Notes: generated from the sequence alone by a model not told the origin. Counted from the stretch's first letter, positions 1 to 9,299 are shown. The stretch is DNA of 64,000 nt from Pomphorhynchus laevis (GCA_012934845.2 WNNJ02000639.1:1-64000); one strand, 5' to 3'. Program-made: numbers and translations.

Positions 1-2
1 AA

Positions 3-665
3 AATAGGAATGAATTCATTAAAGCTCGAATAAAAGACAACACGAATAATGCTAGCTGGGTTAGCTTTGAATTCCATCAAGCCTTGTACCGTGTAAAATA
101 CGATATGGAACGAACACTTGCCTCCACCATTACAGAATTCGGTAATAGAGCGAACGTTCGCATAGCGCTCTCTAGCAATATTAAAATTCGTAATATATTA
201 GTAAGATCGAGATGTACCAGCTCAATGCTATTGCGCAAAGAACATTATTGCAGACCCTGTGGAGACAATAGCTGCAAAACTTGTCCTGATATAAATGAGA
301 CAAAACTCTTCAAAAGTACAAAATCAAATTCCCTATACACAGTGAGCGGTAAGCTTAACTGCAAGTCAAGAAAAGTCGTATATATTTTGACGTGTAATGA
401 ATGCGCAAGACAGTATGTAGGGGAAACATCTGAACAAATGCACAAGCGCATGAATCTTAGACGCTCGCAGATAAAAACAAAGAAGCAAAGCTGTGATGCC
501 GCAGTGACACATATTCAAGAAAATCCAGACCATAAATTCAGATTAACAATTATTGAAGATGAATTATTGGATATAAGGGAAAAAAGACGAAAAGAAATGT
601 ATTGGACAGCGCAACTTATGTCTGAACTAAAAGGATCATTAACAAAAAAGCAGTTAACTTTGTAA
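3..665 (+). CDS. Penelope-like element protein, C-terminal part with GIY-YIG endonuclease (cut by window edge)
   Basis: The frame is open from the left edge to a TAA at 663-665, so the missing N-terminus lies outside the window. A Cys cluster (CRPCGDNSCKTC, about 248-284) precedes a GIY-YIG core: VVYIL near 376-390 and QYVGET near 411-428, followed by a basic helix (HKRMNLRRSQI). This Cys cluster plus C-terminal GIY-YIG is the layout of canonical Penelope/Poseidon-type PLEs, where the nuclease nicks target DNA for priming. The sequence differs from the PLE at 1.6-4.6 kb, so it is another copy or subfamily. The RT should lie just upstream of the window. The region 666-895 holds no further ORF and is probably its 3' UTR. 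Confidence 0.75.
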   Translation, partial: NRNEFIKARIKDNTNNASWVSFEFHQALYRVKYDMERTLASTITEFGNRANVRIALSSNIKIRNILVRSRCTSSMLLRKEHYCRPCGDNSCKTCPDINETKLFKSTKSNSLYTVSGKLNCKSRKVVYILTCNECARQYVGETSEQMHKRMNLRRSQIKTKKQSCDAAVTHIQENPDHKFRLTIIEDELLDIREKRRKEMYWTAQLMSELKGSLTKKQLTL

Positions 666-894
666 AATTAATGTAAAATTCTTCCGTCCCAGAAACGTGG
701 TATAAAAATAAAAATCAAAGTGCGTGGAAATGGTAGTAAGCTCTAGTAACTGGAGAAGGCACCAGTCGGAACTAGTTTTTCTTTTAAAAATCATTCATTA
801 TCTCTGTTGCTTAATAATTAAATTGTTTAAATAATTATTAAATTGAATCCGAATGGAAAAAGGATCACAACAGGCGGTTCAAACAACAAATCAC

Positions 895-895
<1 letters not shown>

Positions 896-981
<86 letters not shown>
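896..981. repeat. (TA)n microsatellite, left of foldback FB-1
   Basis: Uninterrupted TA dinucleotides. A second TA tract at 1376-1468 flanks the other side of the foldback, as if FB-1 had inserted into a TA-rich site or as if TA expansion occurred at its ends. Confidence 0.95.
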
Positions 982-985
<4 letters not shown>

Positions 986-1057
986 CGTATGAGATCATGA
1001 AGATCGATTGAAATCGGGTCTGGTGATCCTTTGATGGATTCTTATTTATGTAATGAA

Positions 1058-1373
1058 GAGTTGCTAGGTCACACGAGGTGACTTTCGCATTGAAAACCAG
1101 CTACAAAATCCTTCCTTCATGATATCCAATTCCATACACCCTGACTACTAACGGCGCCATTGCCACAACCGTTTTCGTTTCGCCCGCTTTGAGTTGGTAG
1201 TCAGCCTTCTGACGAGCCCGGGGCTACCAACATGTGGCAAAAAGCGGGCGAAACGAAAACGGTTGTGGCAATGGCGCCGTTAGTAGTCAGGGTGTATGGA
1301 ATTGGATATCATGAAGGAAGGATTTTGTAGCTGGTTTTCAATGCGAAAGTCACCTCGTGTGACCTAGCAACTC
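1058..1373. mobile_element. Foldback element FB-1, 133-bp near-perfect inverted arms
   Basis: Arms 1058-1190 and 1241-1373 are reverse complements over 133 bp with no mismatch that I could see. The spacer is 50 bp and itself contains a short GTTGGTAG / CTACCAAC hairpin. There is no ORF. TA tracts lie on both sides. The right part of the spacer plus the right arm can fold into a hammerhead ribozyme (separate entry). It is best described as a non-autonomous foldback or retrozyme-like element; the family is not recognised. Confidence 0.9.
1204..1293 (+). ncRNA. Candidate hammerhead ribozyme inside FB-1
   Basis: The hammerhead core is visible in the right order. CTGACGA (1209-1215) is followed by stem II GCCCG (1216-1220), which pairs with CGGGC (1245-1249), and then GAAA (1250-1253). 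Stem III pairs AC (1253-1254) with GT (1286-1287) and, past an internal loop, AACGG (1258-1262) with CCGTT (1277-1281). The cleavage triplet GTC ends at 1288. Stem I pairs GCCTT (1204-1208) with AGGGT (1289-1293), two of the pairs being G-U. All invariant core bases and the G-C pair closing stem II are present. Because the arms of FB-1 are self-complementary, this fold would compete with the long hairpin. Activity is unproven. Confidence 0.6.

Positions 1374-1375
<2 letters not shown>

Positions 1376-1468
<93 letters not shown>
1376..1468. repeat. (TA)n microsatellite, right of FB-1
   Basis: TA dinucleotides with a single ATTA interruption near 1425. Confidence 0.95.
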
Positions 1469-1472
<4 letters not shown>

Positions 1473-1509
1473 GAATAAACTGGTGTTAAAGTACGAGCAA
1501 TATTATTAC

Positions 1510-1532
1510 GTTTCGGCAAAAGCCTTCGTCAG
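1510..1532 (-). ncRNA. Hammerhead-core-like motif (CTGANGA-N-stem-GAAA)
   Basis: On the minus strand CTGACGA, one A, GGC, loop TTTT, GCC and GAAAC follow each other. This is the same arrangement as in the PLE pseudo-LTR 120 bp away and in several foldbacks. The extra base before the stem is not standard for a hammerhead, and stems I and III are not evident. Confidence 0.4.
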
Positions 1533-1590
1533 ATAATTGTATGTTATTTTATCTCAAACTTTTTTTTAAGCTTTATATATATTATATATA

Positions 1591-1840
1591 TAATTGTCGT
1601 AAGTAGATAAAAAAACAGGAAATGAAGACCAAGAGCAATTTCTTGTAAAGCTTTCGGGCTAACTGCCCTTCTTCAGTACATCTACAAAAAAATTACAGTT
1701 CTGATTAGCACAAAAAATAGTAATGAAAATCAAATTGTTCAATGCAACTAACAGAGAGAAATATAAATAATTCAATTTTGGAACGCAAATATTCACGGCA
1801 AGTGATATTTGTGCTCGGCATTTAATTGTTGGTCTGCCAT
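1591..1840 (-). repeat. PLE-1 pseudo-LTR, downstream copy
   Basis: About 250 bp, nearly identical to 4374-4621 (a few substitutions and short indels). It contains, on the minus strand, CTGAAGA, A, GGGC, loop AGTTA, GCCC, GAAA at about 1650-1676. This is a hammerhead-like core with a perfect 4-bp stem II. The right copy carries the same motif with substitutions in the stem. Confidence 0.9.
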
Positions 1841-2167
1841 GAGTTGTCCGATCCAAAGCATTTCCCTTTGTTTACGCTTAGCTGTGTCAGAAACATTTGC
1901 CTCAATAATTATCGTTTCCATATTATGGTTTTCATTTTCTATGCAGTGTTTAGCTGCCCCGTCATTCTTCGCTCGTTTATACTTTATGTCGGATCTACGA
2001 GTCAAAGCTCGTACATTCATTTGTCCTCCTGTCTGTCCTATATATATCTTTGAACATTCATTGCACATGTTCATATATACTAGTCCTTTGCTCTTGCAAT
2101 TATTGTGTCCGCGGACATTATATTTTAAGCATGTTACCGGACTTGTAAATGTTATTGTTGTGGCCAT
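1793..2167 (-). CDS. PLE-1 GIY-YIG endonuclease domain
   Basis: The 124-residue segment has GLVYMNMCNECSKIYIGQT-type spacing: LVY at residues 29-31 and YIGQT at residues 42-46. A basic RALTRRSDIKYKR stretch follows, with a conserved KRKQREMLWIGQL helix near the end. This is the nuclease that follows the RT in Penelope/Poseidon-type elements. It overlaps the downstream pseudo-LTR, as is usual for the 3' end of these elements. Confidence 0.8.
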   Translation of the reverse strand: MATTITFTSPVTCLKYNVRGHNNCKSKGLVYMNMCNECSKIYIGQTGGQMNVRALTRRSDIKYKRAKNDGAAKHCIENENHNMETIIIEANVSDTAKRKQREMLWIGQLMADQQLNAEHKYHLP

Positions 2168-2185
2168 TTCAAGGCAGCACTTACA

Positions 2186-3001
2186 TCATCGATCATTGCA
2201 TGGTTCGCTAAGTCCTCGTTCATGACGATTTTGTCGGTCTTCAACCATATTTTGAATTGTTCGTGCGCTTTTGAATCCAATTATCGGCCGCTTAATTAAG
2301 GACCGGCATACTGGGTCTACCTCTTTTATAGCTTCGGCAAGATCCTTGTTTAAATTCTCAAATGCCGGGTGGTAGTTCAAGGTCGCATAGAAAGCCTTTC
2401 CTTTTTCATTCGAATTTTTAGATAATTTGGTTAGAAGTTTAGTCCGACTGATTCGTCTAACTGACTCCAACTGTTTCCGTAGAGCTACTTTGCGGTATCC
2501 ACGGCAATTCATTTCCTTGATGAATTTTTCCGCGTGTCTCTCAAATTCTTCATTCTTGGAACAGATCTTTCTGATCCTCCTGAATTCGTTCATGGTCACG
2601 GCCCTTTTTATAGCTCTGGGCACACAACTTCTTGCATGTATTATACTGCGAGTACCGTCAAACTTACGATGGAGTGTTGTCTCCCAATTGGCACTTTGGT
2701 TGTGTACCTCTGTATCCAGGAATATCGTAGGTTTTCCGAAGTTACTCGTAAATTTTAGTTCGCTAGCTTCATTTAGTCTTTGTATAAATTCTTTTAATGC
2801 GTCTTCTCCATGGGTCCAGACAATGAATATGTCATCGATGTAGCGCAACCATACCAATGGTTTTAGTTGTGCCGTTTCAATCATCCTTTCCTCAATTTCG
2901 GCCACGTACAGGCTTGCAAACACCGGTGCGACTGGGCTACCCATGGCTGTACCGATTTTCTGTTTGTAATTCGAACCTTCGAAGCAGGTGTTCGATTCCA
3001 A
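2186..3001 (-). CDS. PLE-1 reverse transcriptase, palm and thumb
   Basis: Residues 17-26 read GTAMGSPVAP (RT motif 4, B box) and residues 54-59 YIDDIF (catalytic aspartates, around 2842-2825). IFLDTEVHNQS follows as the next RT block. The thumb contains a basic K/R-rich region and the IIGFKSARTIQNMV segment that leads to the nuclease. This is the catalytic heart of the RT used for target-primed synthesis. The preceding RT blocks are in the overlapping segment 2881-3699. Confidence 0.85.
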   Translation of the reverse strand: MESNTCFEGSNYKQKIGTAMGSPVAPVFASLYVAEIEERMIETAQLKPLVWLRYIDDIFIVWTHGEDALKEFIQRLNEASELKFTSNFGKPTIFLDTEVHNQSANWETTLHRKFDGTRSIIHARSCVPRAIKRAVTMNEFRRIRKICSKNEEFERHAEKFIKEMNCRGYRKVALRKQLESVRRISRTKLLTKLSKNSNEKGKAFYATLNYHPAFENLNKDLAEAIKEVDPVCRSLIKRPIIGFKSARTIQNMVEDRQNRHERGLSEPCNDR

Positions 3002-3699
3002 TACAGTTTTGAGTAATTCTGTATATTTGACACAATCTCGTCATAGTTATATCGAATCAGCCAATTGTGAATGCATTGAACGCCCTTAGTAAGGTCAATC
3101 GATGTGTATAATGATTCAACATCGAGAGTTGCAAGTATCGAGTCTTTAGGTATCGATAGCTTTATTTCTTCGAACTTTCGAAGAAACTCGTCTGTACTTT
3201 CTAGATAAGAGCTCCGTTCTCTCAAAATCGGGTGCAGCTCTACATGTAACCATTTCGCTATTCTTTCAGTTGATGTCCCTTTGTTGTTTATGATTGGTCG
3301 CTCGGGGCAAGGGGATTTGTTTTTGTGTTTTTTAGGGAGAAGATACATACTCCCAGGTTGAGGATTACTTACAACGATTTTATTGGCAATCTTTTTCTTA
3401 AAGTTAGATTGAATTACTTTATTGACCTCTTTAACACTTATTTCATGGTCTTTATGTGTAATTGGTTCGTATGTGTCCGTTTGTTGTTGTCTTTTGCCTT
3501 CTTCGACATATGCCTGTTTGTCCCAAACGACAATTTTGCCTCCTTTGTCTGCTTCCTTGAATACCAGATGATTCAGCAATTTCAATTCATTTATAGCCTT
3601 TCGTTCTTCATTCGTTAAATTTGATTTGGTTTGTACGTTCGGTTGTAGTTTTATGTATTTCTGAATGTCTTCGTTTTTGCAAATTCTATTTCTGAGCAA
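2881..3699 (-). CDS. PLE-1 reverse transcriptase, fingers region
   Basis: The sequence contains FKEADKGGKIVVWDKQAYVEE, the PLE finger block; PKKHKN..CPERPIINNKGTSTERIAKWL (template-grip region); and LATLDVESLYTSI (motif A, first catalytic Asp). All of these are characteristic of PLE RTs rather than of LINE RTs. Confidence 0.85.
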   Translation of the reverse strand: MLRNRICKNEDIQKYIKLQPNVQTKSNLTNEERKAINELKLLNHLVFKEADKGGKIVVWDKQAYVEEGKRQQQTDTYEPITHKDHEISVKEVNKVIQSNFKKKIANKIVVSNPQPGSMYLLPKKHKNKSPCPERPIINNKGTSTERIAKWLHVELHPILRERSSYLESTDEFLRKFEEIKLSIPKDSILATLDVESLYTSIDLTKGVQCIHNWLIRYNYDEIVSNIQNYSKLYWNRTPASKVRITNRKSVQPWVAQSHRCLQACTWPKLRKG

Positions 3700-4355
3700 T
3701 TTTGCCTATTCGGTTCATCGATATTCGAAAGCATTCTATGTGAGATGGATCTTAAGTTATTCATCATGTTCATTCGGTTAAATTCTTTGGATGTAGGTAC
3801 GAACGTTAATCCGAGAGAGAGGACAGATTTCTGAGAGTTAGTCAATTTCTCACTGGTAAGATTAACAACATTGTCAGTACACGGTTTATTTTGGTAGCGA
3901 AATCGTATGAATCTTCAATGCCGTCGTTTTGAAGTCGATTTTAGTTCATATACGTTTACGTTTCTTTTAAGCCATTTCGATAGTTTTTTACGCTTTCGTT
4001 CTATTATTGCATTGTAAAGATCATGGTCAATATCGGCAGTACTATCTTTTTCCAGTTGCGAGTGTAAGTCACAAAGTATTTGAACATATTTCATCTCCGT
4101 CTGTTTTGTAAGTGTATTCCAGCTGTTCACAAAATTGCGGTATGGTATTCTACGTAGGATATCCGAACTTACTTGCATTGATTTCTTGATTCTAAGACCT
4201 CGCGGTGTGATATTGTGCTGTATGCAGAACCGTAAAAATTGTCGATGCGCTAATGCTCTTGTTTTGTCCTCACTGGTCAGGATCGCTCCAGGTGCGATAC
4301 AATTATTAATATCCATTAGATTTGCGGAAAACTGACACTGTCCCGGATCATCCAT
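3651..4355 (-). CDS. PLE-1 N-terminal region
   Basis: Two open segments (4355-3915 and 3845-3651) precede the RT. The first carries a Lys/Arg-rich C-terminus (RKRKKLSKWLKRNVNVYELKS). The second carries SLGLTFVPTSKEFNRMNM, the short conserved block that PLE proteins carry before the RT (often seen as LGL.F.P). The same sequence recurs on the plus strand at 8400-8629, supporting its identity as an element-borne region. No catalytic motif is expected here. Confidence 0.7.
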
Positions 4356-4373
4356 TGAATGATATATTAGTAA

Positions 4374-4621
4374 TAATTGTCGTAAGTAGATATAAACAGG
4401 AAATGAAGACCAAGAGCAATTTCTTGTAAAGCTTTCAGGCTAACTGCGTTTCTTCAGTACATCTACAAAAAAATTACAGTTCTGATTAGCACAAAAAATA
4501 GTAATGAAAATCAAATTGTTCAATGCAACTAACAGAGAGAAATATAAATAATTCAATTTCGGAACGCATATATTCACGGCAAGTGATATATGTGCTCGGC
4601 ATTTAATTGTTGGTCTGCCAT
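4374..4621 (-). repeat. PLE-1 pseudo-LTR, upstream copy
   Basis: A direct repeat of 1591-1840. It ends at GGTCTGCCAT, immediately before foldback FB-2. Confidence 0.9.
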
Positions 4622-4624
4622 CAA

Positions 4625-4780
4625 CAATCAACAAAAAGTTTTAATATTTGAACGTTTCGGTTCTTAAACCTTCATCAGCATTGTAATTTGCTAGAACAAT
4701 TATAACTGTTCTAGCGAATTACAATGCTGATGAAGGTTTAAGAACCGAAACGTTCGAATATTAAAACTTTTTGTTAATTG
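4625..4780. mobile_element. Foldback element FB-2, 74-bp arms
   Basis: Arms 4625-4698 and 4707-4780 with an 8-bp spacer are complementary with about two mismatches. Each arm contains CTGATGA, A, GGTT, TAAG, AACC, GAAAC (minus strand about 4650-4678, plus strand about 4725-4752). The hammerhead-like motif is therefore present on both strands. No ORF. Confidence 0.85.
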
Positions 4781-5195
4781 GTGTTAATAAGATACTTTTA
4801 CAATATATATATTAGTTTGGTGTTATTTTAGTTTTTCATTAATGAATATCAATATATATATGAACAGAAGGTAATCGCTTTTTATTTTCCAAATAAATTA
4901 ACAAAATAAGGAAGACGGTTTTTAAATAATCTTAAATGCTTAGAACAAATATTAAAATCGGTTAGACATTTTAGATATTTTTAAATTTAATTTGTTACTT
5001 GAAATTTTCTACAATGTTTCAAAGTTTTTTAGTATTGGAATTAAAAGTACAATTAAGTACATTAAGACAAAATAGTTTAGGAGATAATAAAAAATACAAT
5101 AAAAAATAATAATATTATAATATATTTTTTAAGGAAAGAAAATTTGTAAGAAAATAATATAAATTTAATCTAAGAGTCTTAACTAGTATTCTTCA
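4781..5195. other. AT-rich interval without recognised features
   Basis: Low-complexity A/T sequence. No ORF, repeat or motif seen. Confidence 0.7.
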
Positions 5196-5196
5196 C

Positions 5197-5821
5197 TCAC
5201 ATCATTGGGCGGTGGCGGGAGGATCGCGTACTCCGAATGCACATAGAAATGCATCGTGCAAGCTGCAGTCCAATTCTTGCCCGGAGCCTCAATATTTCAT
5301 TTGCATATGGCAGCTCTTTCTTTGCTGCAAGTATGTGTTCTATTCTTTTGATGACCGCAGTAGCCAATGTCCCTGTTCCGCAAATGCAAGAGAGTGTAAT
5401 AGGAATAAAACTTGCTCTCTCAACCAACGACACTCGCTCCTGGTATTTCGAATTTTTTTCGTTGCTTATGATATTCGAAAGGGGCTAAAGTAGATTTCGA
5501 AAGGTTGTACGGAGCGAAAACGTTGAACACGCAAGTATCGAATAAAGCTCGCTCCGAGCGTCTCTCGTAAAATCCACAACACGAAATATCCAGACGAGCT
5601 TCAGATTCGATAGTGGTTGTAGCTCTTTTGAAAATGATACTGTCATGAACAGGCCTTAGCATTGACTCAATCTGTACACCATTGCATATTTCTGTAAGTT
5701 CATCTGCCACAATATCATGTATTGACTTATGTCTGATCGAAGGGTGCCCTCCGTTGTCCACATGAGGGTGAGTGAGCAAGCGAAGTGGGTTCTCCGCATG
5801 GGCAGTGAGTGGGCGCATCAC
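5197..5821 (-). pseudogene. R1 C-terminal nuclease-like domain
   Basis: Two overlapping frames carry GGHPSIRHKSIHDIVADELTEI, ARLDISCCGFYERRSERALFDTCVFNVFAP and then FIPITLSCICGTGTLATAVIKRI with LRLRARIGLQLARCISMCIR (each quoted in part). Family members usually read RHNEIRD, ARLDI and FDVRVFNP. The spaced acidic residues and the D-V-R-V strand suggest a PD-(D/E)XK-type fold; that fold assignment is inference. Copies of the same domain occur at 16040-16500, 37190-37441 and 54250-54870. Confidence 0.65.
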
Positions 5822-5881
5822 TCGAAAGAATATTATATCTGGCTCTTATTGCATCACGAAATGCTGCGTTATCGATACAAG

Positions 5882-6072
5882 CGTGAATTCATAAAAATTG
5901 ATTTTTATTTTTAATGTCAGTTTATAATTCATCTTGATATAAATTATATAAAATCTTATAACAATTATTCATCATTAATTAATTTTTTATTATTTAACTA
6001 TTTAACTTTTATTTTGCATTATTTTTAATTTGCAATATAAAATATGTAGACTCAGTTAGCTTATTTAATTCA
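5882..6072 (+). repeat. PTR copy 1 (divergent tail), inserted in R1
   Basis: Matches the AT-rich tail of the PTR family from AATTCATAAAAATTGA to the constant end TATGTAGACTCAGTTAGCTT. It is diverged and separates the nuclease part of R1 from its RT part. Confidence 0.6.
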
Positions 6073-6446
6073 TATGTAGGGTATACAGATAACAACGATG
6101 AAGCACCCTTGATCGATGAATGTTCAATCGATCATGCTGTTGTGTCATCAAGTTCTGAGAGGACATTCGATCTTAGTGATTTCTGAATTTCAGATTTCAG
6201 TAAAAGGATGCGAGCAGAGCAGATATTTTCCTTGGTCCTAAGATCGCCTCCATATATACCATTTAAAAATGGTTCACTTAAGATTTGGGAGAATTTGTAC
6301 TCCTTTTAGGCGCACACACAAGGATCGACAATGCCGAGGCCGTCGCAGTTCAATGGAAGAGAGAATAGTGTCCACCGCGATTTATCATCGGCGGCCGCAA
6401 GAGCGAAAATCTCATTGAAACTGCGTGAATAACATGCTGTAGTTCA

Positions 6447-7426
6447 TCAAAATAACTGCATTGACAGTCGGTCGTGCGCTGCGTGTGAATTTATTTTTTG
6501 TAGAGCCCGAATTATGCTCGTATATGTTACTTGAGCATCTAGTATGCTGACCTCGGCCAAGCAACTAACAGTGTGCGAAATTTCGATACTTTTGCAGTTA
6601 TTGAATATGGACATAGCCATCTCTTCGAACTGGAGCACCAAGAACTACGGTACCATCAACACGAATTTCAACTCCGGTATCGCTGAATAGGCTGAGCATG
6701 TCGGATTCTCTTTCTTGACACACTTTTTGAAATTGACATTGAACCTAAAAGCTGGACCGATTTGGCGTAAAAACATGAACGAGTCTTTAATTTGATTAGG
6801 TGTTCCCACTAGATTACCATCATCCGTATACCAGAATTGTTAAATGCTAGGAAACTTTGTTGTTATGTGCGATAAGATGGGTAGTGTTGCAACTGCAAAT
6901 GCAGGCATTGCTAGCACATCACCCTGCGTAAAGCCCTATTCAGATGAGATTAATTCGTTGCCGATTCCGAAATCTGAAGGATTGTCGTAAAAATTGTGCA
7001 TGACAGTGAAAGCAAAGGGCACACACGATCAATGTTTACAAAGGTTGCTTTTCTATTGATCCTATTAAACGCATTGTCCGCATCGATAGTCAGAAGAACT
7101 GAGTTGAGATACTCAATGAATCTATCACGAACTGCACGTGTCACACATTCACCTGTGCATCGTTGACCTGCACAGATCTGTAATCGTCCGCAAACTTGTT
7201 GGACATCATCAGAAACGAGAGACAGTATCACCTTGGACATGATTCTCTTGCTAATGTCGCCAATACCTATTGGTCTTATCCCTGACTTTTTCGTTAATAC
7301 GATTAAACGACTGGATGCTAAAGCATTGACTGTATCAGCCGATATGACTTTCGTTGCTAGCGATTTGGAGAATACTGCAAGTGCATTTGCCAGTTCAGTC
7401 GATTCCCTCACGAACTTTGTGAACAT
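6447..7426 (-). pseudogene. R1 reverse transcriptase core
   Basis: RT blocks can be followed in order: LIVLTKKSGIRPIGIGD (template grip; family form is KKDGGVRPIAVG), VLLTIDADNAFNRINR (motif A, catalytic Asp; about 7098-7050), GFTQGDVLAMPAFA (motif B; about 6940-6900), and FWYTDDGNLVG (motif C, YxDD; about 6840-6808). GPAFRFNVNFKKC follows. An in-frame stop lies just before motif C, and frames change elsewhere. The Cys-rich segment 8360-7821 and the connecting part 7740-7430 lie upstream. Confidence 0.75.
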
Positions 7427-7820
7427 ATTTAGCTAGGATTAGGCATCAAGCCCAGAGGAGCCAGTGCTACATTTTACTCTCTTCGCAATCCGTATAATCA
7501 GCTCGCTGTCTATAGAATCAAAGACCACAGGTGGGAGTTAGGCACTGTGAGACGTAAAGTCTAGACAATAGCAGCTTGGTCGAGCGGAGTAGCGGTAGGG
7601 TGTTTGTCCCTTAACAAGCTTTGGGCGGATCTTAAATTAGTCATGTCATCAGGTTGCAATGGAACACCGGGGGGGTTGATTCACTGTCGAGAAGATGTAT
7701 AGCGGCACTCAACTTACCACCCAAAGCTAAACTTACAAACCTCTTGCGCTAGTCACGTGTCAGGGTAGACCGAACCTTGAGAGAGTTAATTTGTTGCAAT
7801 GTGCAGGCTTCGGAATACAA

Positions 7821-8360
7821 TCATGAATATTCCTTATTGAACCATAAATCCAGTCCTTGCGATAAGATTTCATTGAGCGTTCTCGATGATGTACGAGCTG
7901 TTCTCTGTAAAATAAGTTGACCGAGAATAATAGCCATACAGAACGATTCGGACTGAGAAGTAAACTTTCTGTATATGCGGGCAAGTTCGGATACAAACCT
8001 TTTCGAAGCAGCACAATTTGGTAGTCTGAATAAATTGGGCTTCCAGTGTATCACCTGGTTGTAGATGTCGTTTACCGACATGTGATCAACTACGCGCGTC
8101 CTATTGTGTACATCGCCATTTAAGTCAAAAAGCAACGTATGAACACAGCCATTGTTGAAGGAAGCTGCGGACTGCTGTATATGATGCAAAGCGGATGAAT
8201 TTTGTTGAGTCAAGATTCTGTTATGGCAGTAATTTATTTTATATTTACACCTCGGTGCGCGACAATTGACGCAATGCTTCTTGGATTTTACACAGCGGCA
8301 GACCTTACACACCGCTGACGGTCCGTTGCAGGTGAAACAAATGATTTCATTCGAAATCAT
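7821..8360 (-). pseudogene. R1 N-terminal Cys-rich segment
   Basis: The 179-residue segment starts with repeated Cys pairs (CFTC, CKVCRCVKSKKHCVNC, CKYKINYC), which look like zinc-binding knuckles, followed by a region with no recognised motif. An ATG at 8360 opens it. In the family such N-termini probably bind nucleic acid (inference). The start lies inside a 13-bp-arm palindrome (8334-8365). Confidence 0.5.
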
Positions 8361-8399
8361 TTGTTTTATTAAATTAATGAAATGTTTAATGTTTCATTA

Positions 8400-8629
8400 A
8401 AACTATCGAAATGGCTTAAAAGAAACGTAAACGTATATGAACTAAAATCGACTTAAAAACGACGGCATCGAAGATTCATACGATTTCGCTACCAAAATAA
8501 ACCGTGTACTGACAATGTTGTTAATCTTACCAGTGAGAAATTGACTGACTCTCAGAAATCTGTCCTCTCTCTCGGATTAACGTTCGTACCTACACCCAAA
8601 GAATTTAACCGAATGAACATGATGAATAA
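8400..8629 (+). mobile_element. PLE-1-type fragment, opposite orientation
   Basis: About 230 bp nearly identical to the reverse complement of 3770-3984 (N-terminal region of PLE-1). It includes the frame for LSLGLTFVPTPKEFNRMNM. Both ends are abrupt. Confidence 0.85.
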
Positions 8630-8697
8630 CTGTTTTCATTTAATGTGGTAAATGCGTGCAAACTGCACGCCTACATGACCACTAACAAAAACCACTA

Positions 8698-8805
8698 GTC
8701 ACAGATTAATTAGTTAATTGTTGAAATGGAATTGGAAAGCACGGCATTGGCGGATATGAATGGGCATTCCACAAGAGAGGAGCAGCCACGACGAATGATG
8801 TATAA
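8698..8805 (-). repeat. Shortened duplicate of the LINE 3' end
   Basis: Repeats 8806-8937 in direct orientation but lacks three internal blocks (for example the segment around TTTGGCGTTTG). Both begin with ATCACAGATTAATTAGTTAA. It is a tandem duplication of the LINE terminus with later deletions, or 3'-end slippage during insertion. Confidence 0.8.
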
Positions 8806-8816
8806 TCACAGATTAA

Positions 8817-9101
8817 TTAGTTAATTGTTGAAATGGAATTGGATTTGGCGTTTGAAGCACGGCATTTATGTTGATTGGCGGATATGAATGGGCAAATGAT
8901 TCCACAAGAGAGGAGCAGCCACGACGAATGATGTATGATCAAAACGACGAAGACGGAGGAGAACTCGGACGGCAGCGTTGATGATGCGTTGTAAAGGAAG
9001 AAGAGTGGATTTAGGTGAGTTGGAAAATAGACTAAGACAGTAATCAAGTCTGAGAAAATGATAGACGATATGAGAGTCATACACGAAAGGAAATCGATCA
9101 A
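8817..9101 (-). pseudogene. LINE C-terminal region
   Basis: Segments such as RLDYCLSLFSNSPKSTLLP and RIINAAVRVLLRLRRFDH are the block after the RT in L2/CR1 proteins (typical form LDYCNSLL..LPKS.L.PLQ..QNAAARL). It is split over two frames and ends at a TAA (8819-8817), leaving a very short 3' UTR. Confidence 0.75.
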
Positions 9102-9299
9102 TCTACGAATTTGACGGAGGTTGCGGAGAATCAGGGTAGATGAGCGTACTTTATCTCTAACGAAAGGTTAAAGTGAAAGTCTGTTGTCAAAATGGAAACC
9201 TAGGAAAACGAGATTGTCAACGATAGGGAGAATTGTAGAATTTAATGATACTGAAGGAGATTCTACGCCGAAGCGTCGAGGAAGGATCCACATTATTTT

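Larger units (their letters stand above)
1591..4621 (-). mobile_element. Canonical Penelope-like retroelement with pseudo-LTRs (PLE-1)
   Basis: The element reads on the minus strand from about 4376 to 1591: N-terminal region, reverse transcriptase, then C-terminal GIY-YIG endonuclease, the standard Penelope order. A second copy of its 3' end (4374-4621) sits upstream in direct orientation. This gives the partial-tandem or pseudo-LTR structure typical of PLEs and does not indicate an LTR retrotransposon. The protein is spread over several frames, so the copy looks broken in a handful of places, but each domain is still easy to recognise, suggesting moderate age. Downstream, a piece of the same family lies at 8400-8629 in the opposite orientation. 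Confidence 0.85.
5197..8362 (-). mobile_element. Family-R retroelement copy R1 (Cys-rich N-term, RT, nuclease-like C-term), degenerate
   Basis: Read on the minus strand, the order is a Cys-rich N-terminal segment (8360-7821), RT fingers (7426-6950), RT palm (about 6950-6700), RT thumb and connecting region (6641-6080), and a C-terminal nuclease-like domain (5821-5197). I know this arrangement from many uncharacterised invertebrate mobile-element proteins with QGDPLAM and YADDA-type RT motifs and a GGLGLRS block. It is neither a PLE nor an L2/CR1 LINE, and I cannot place it in a named clade. The copy is broken by stops and frameshifts, and a PTR repeat (5882-6072) interrupts it. Base composition is clearly richer in G+C than its surroundings. 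Confidence 0.7.

Noticed and set aside
1591-4621. LTR retrotransposon, because of 250-bp direct repeats
   Set aside because: The protein is a PLE RT plus GIY-YIG with no gag, protease or integrase, and the repeats are PLE pseudo-LTRs.
7565-7640. tRNA-like A-box (TGGTCGAGCGG) suggesting a tRNA or SINE head
   Set aside because: No B-box or cloverleaf follows, and the stretch fits into the family-R coding region (RLVSLALGGKLSAAIHLL) on the minus strand.
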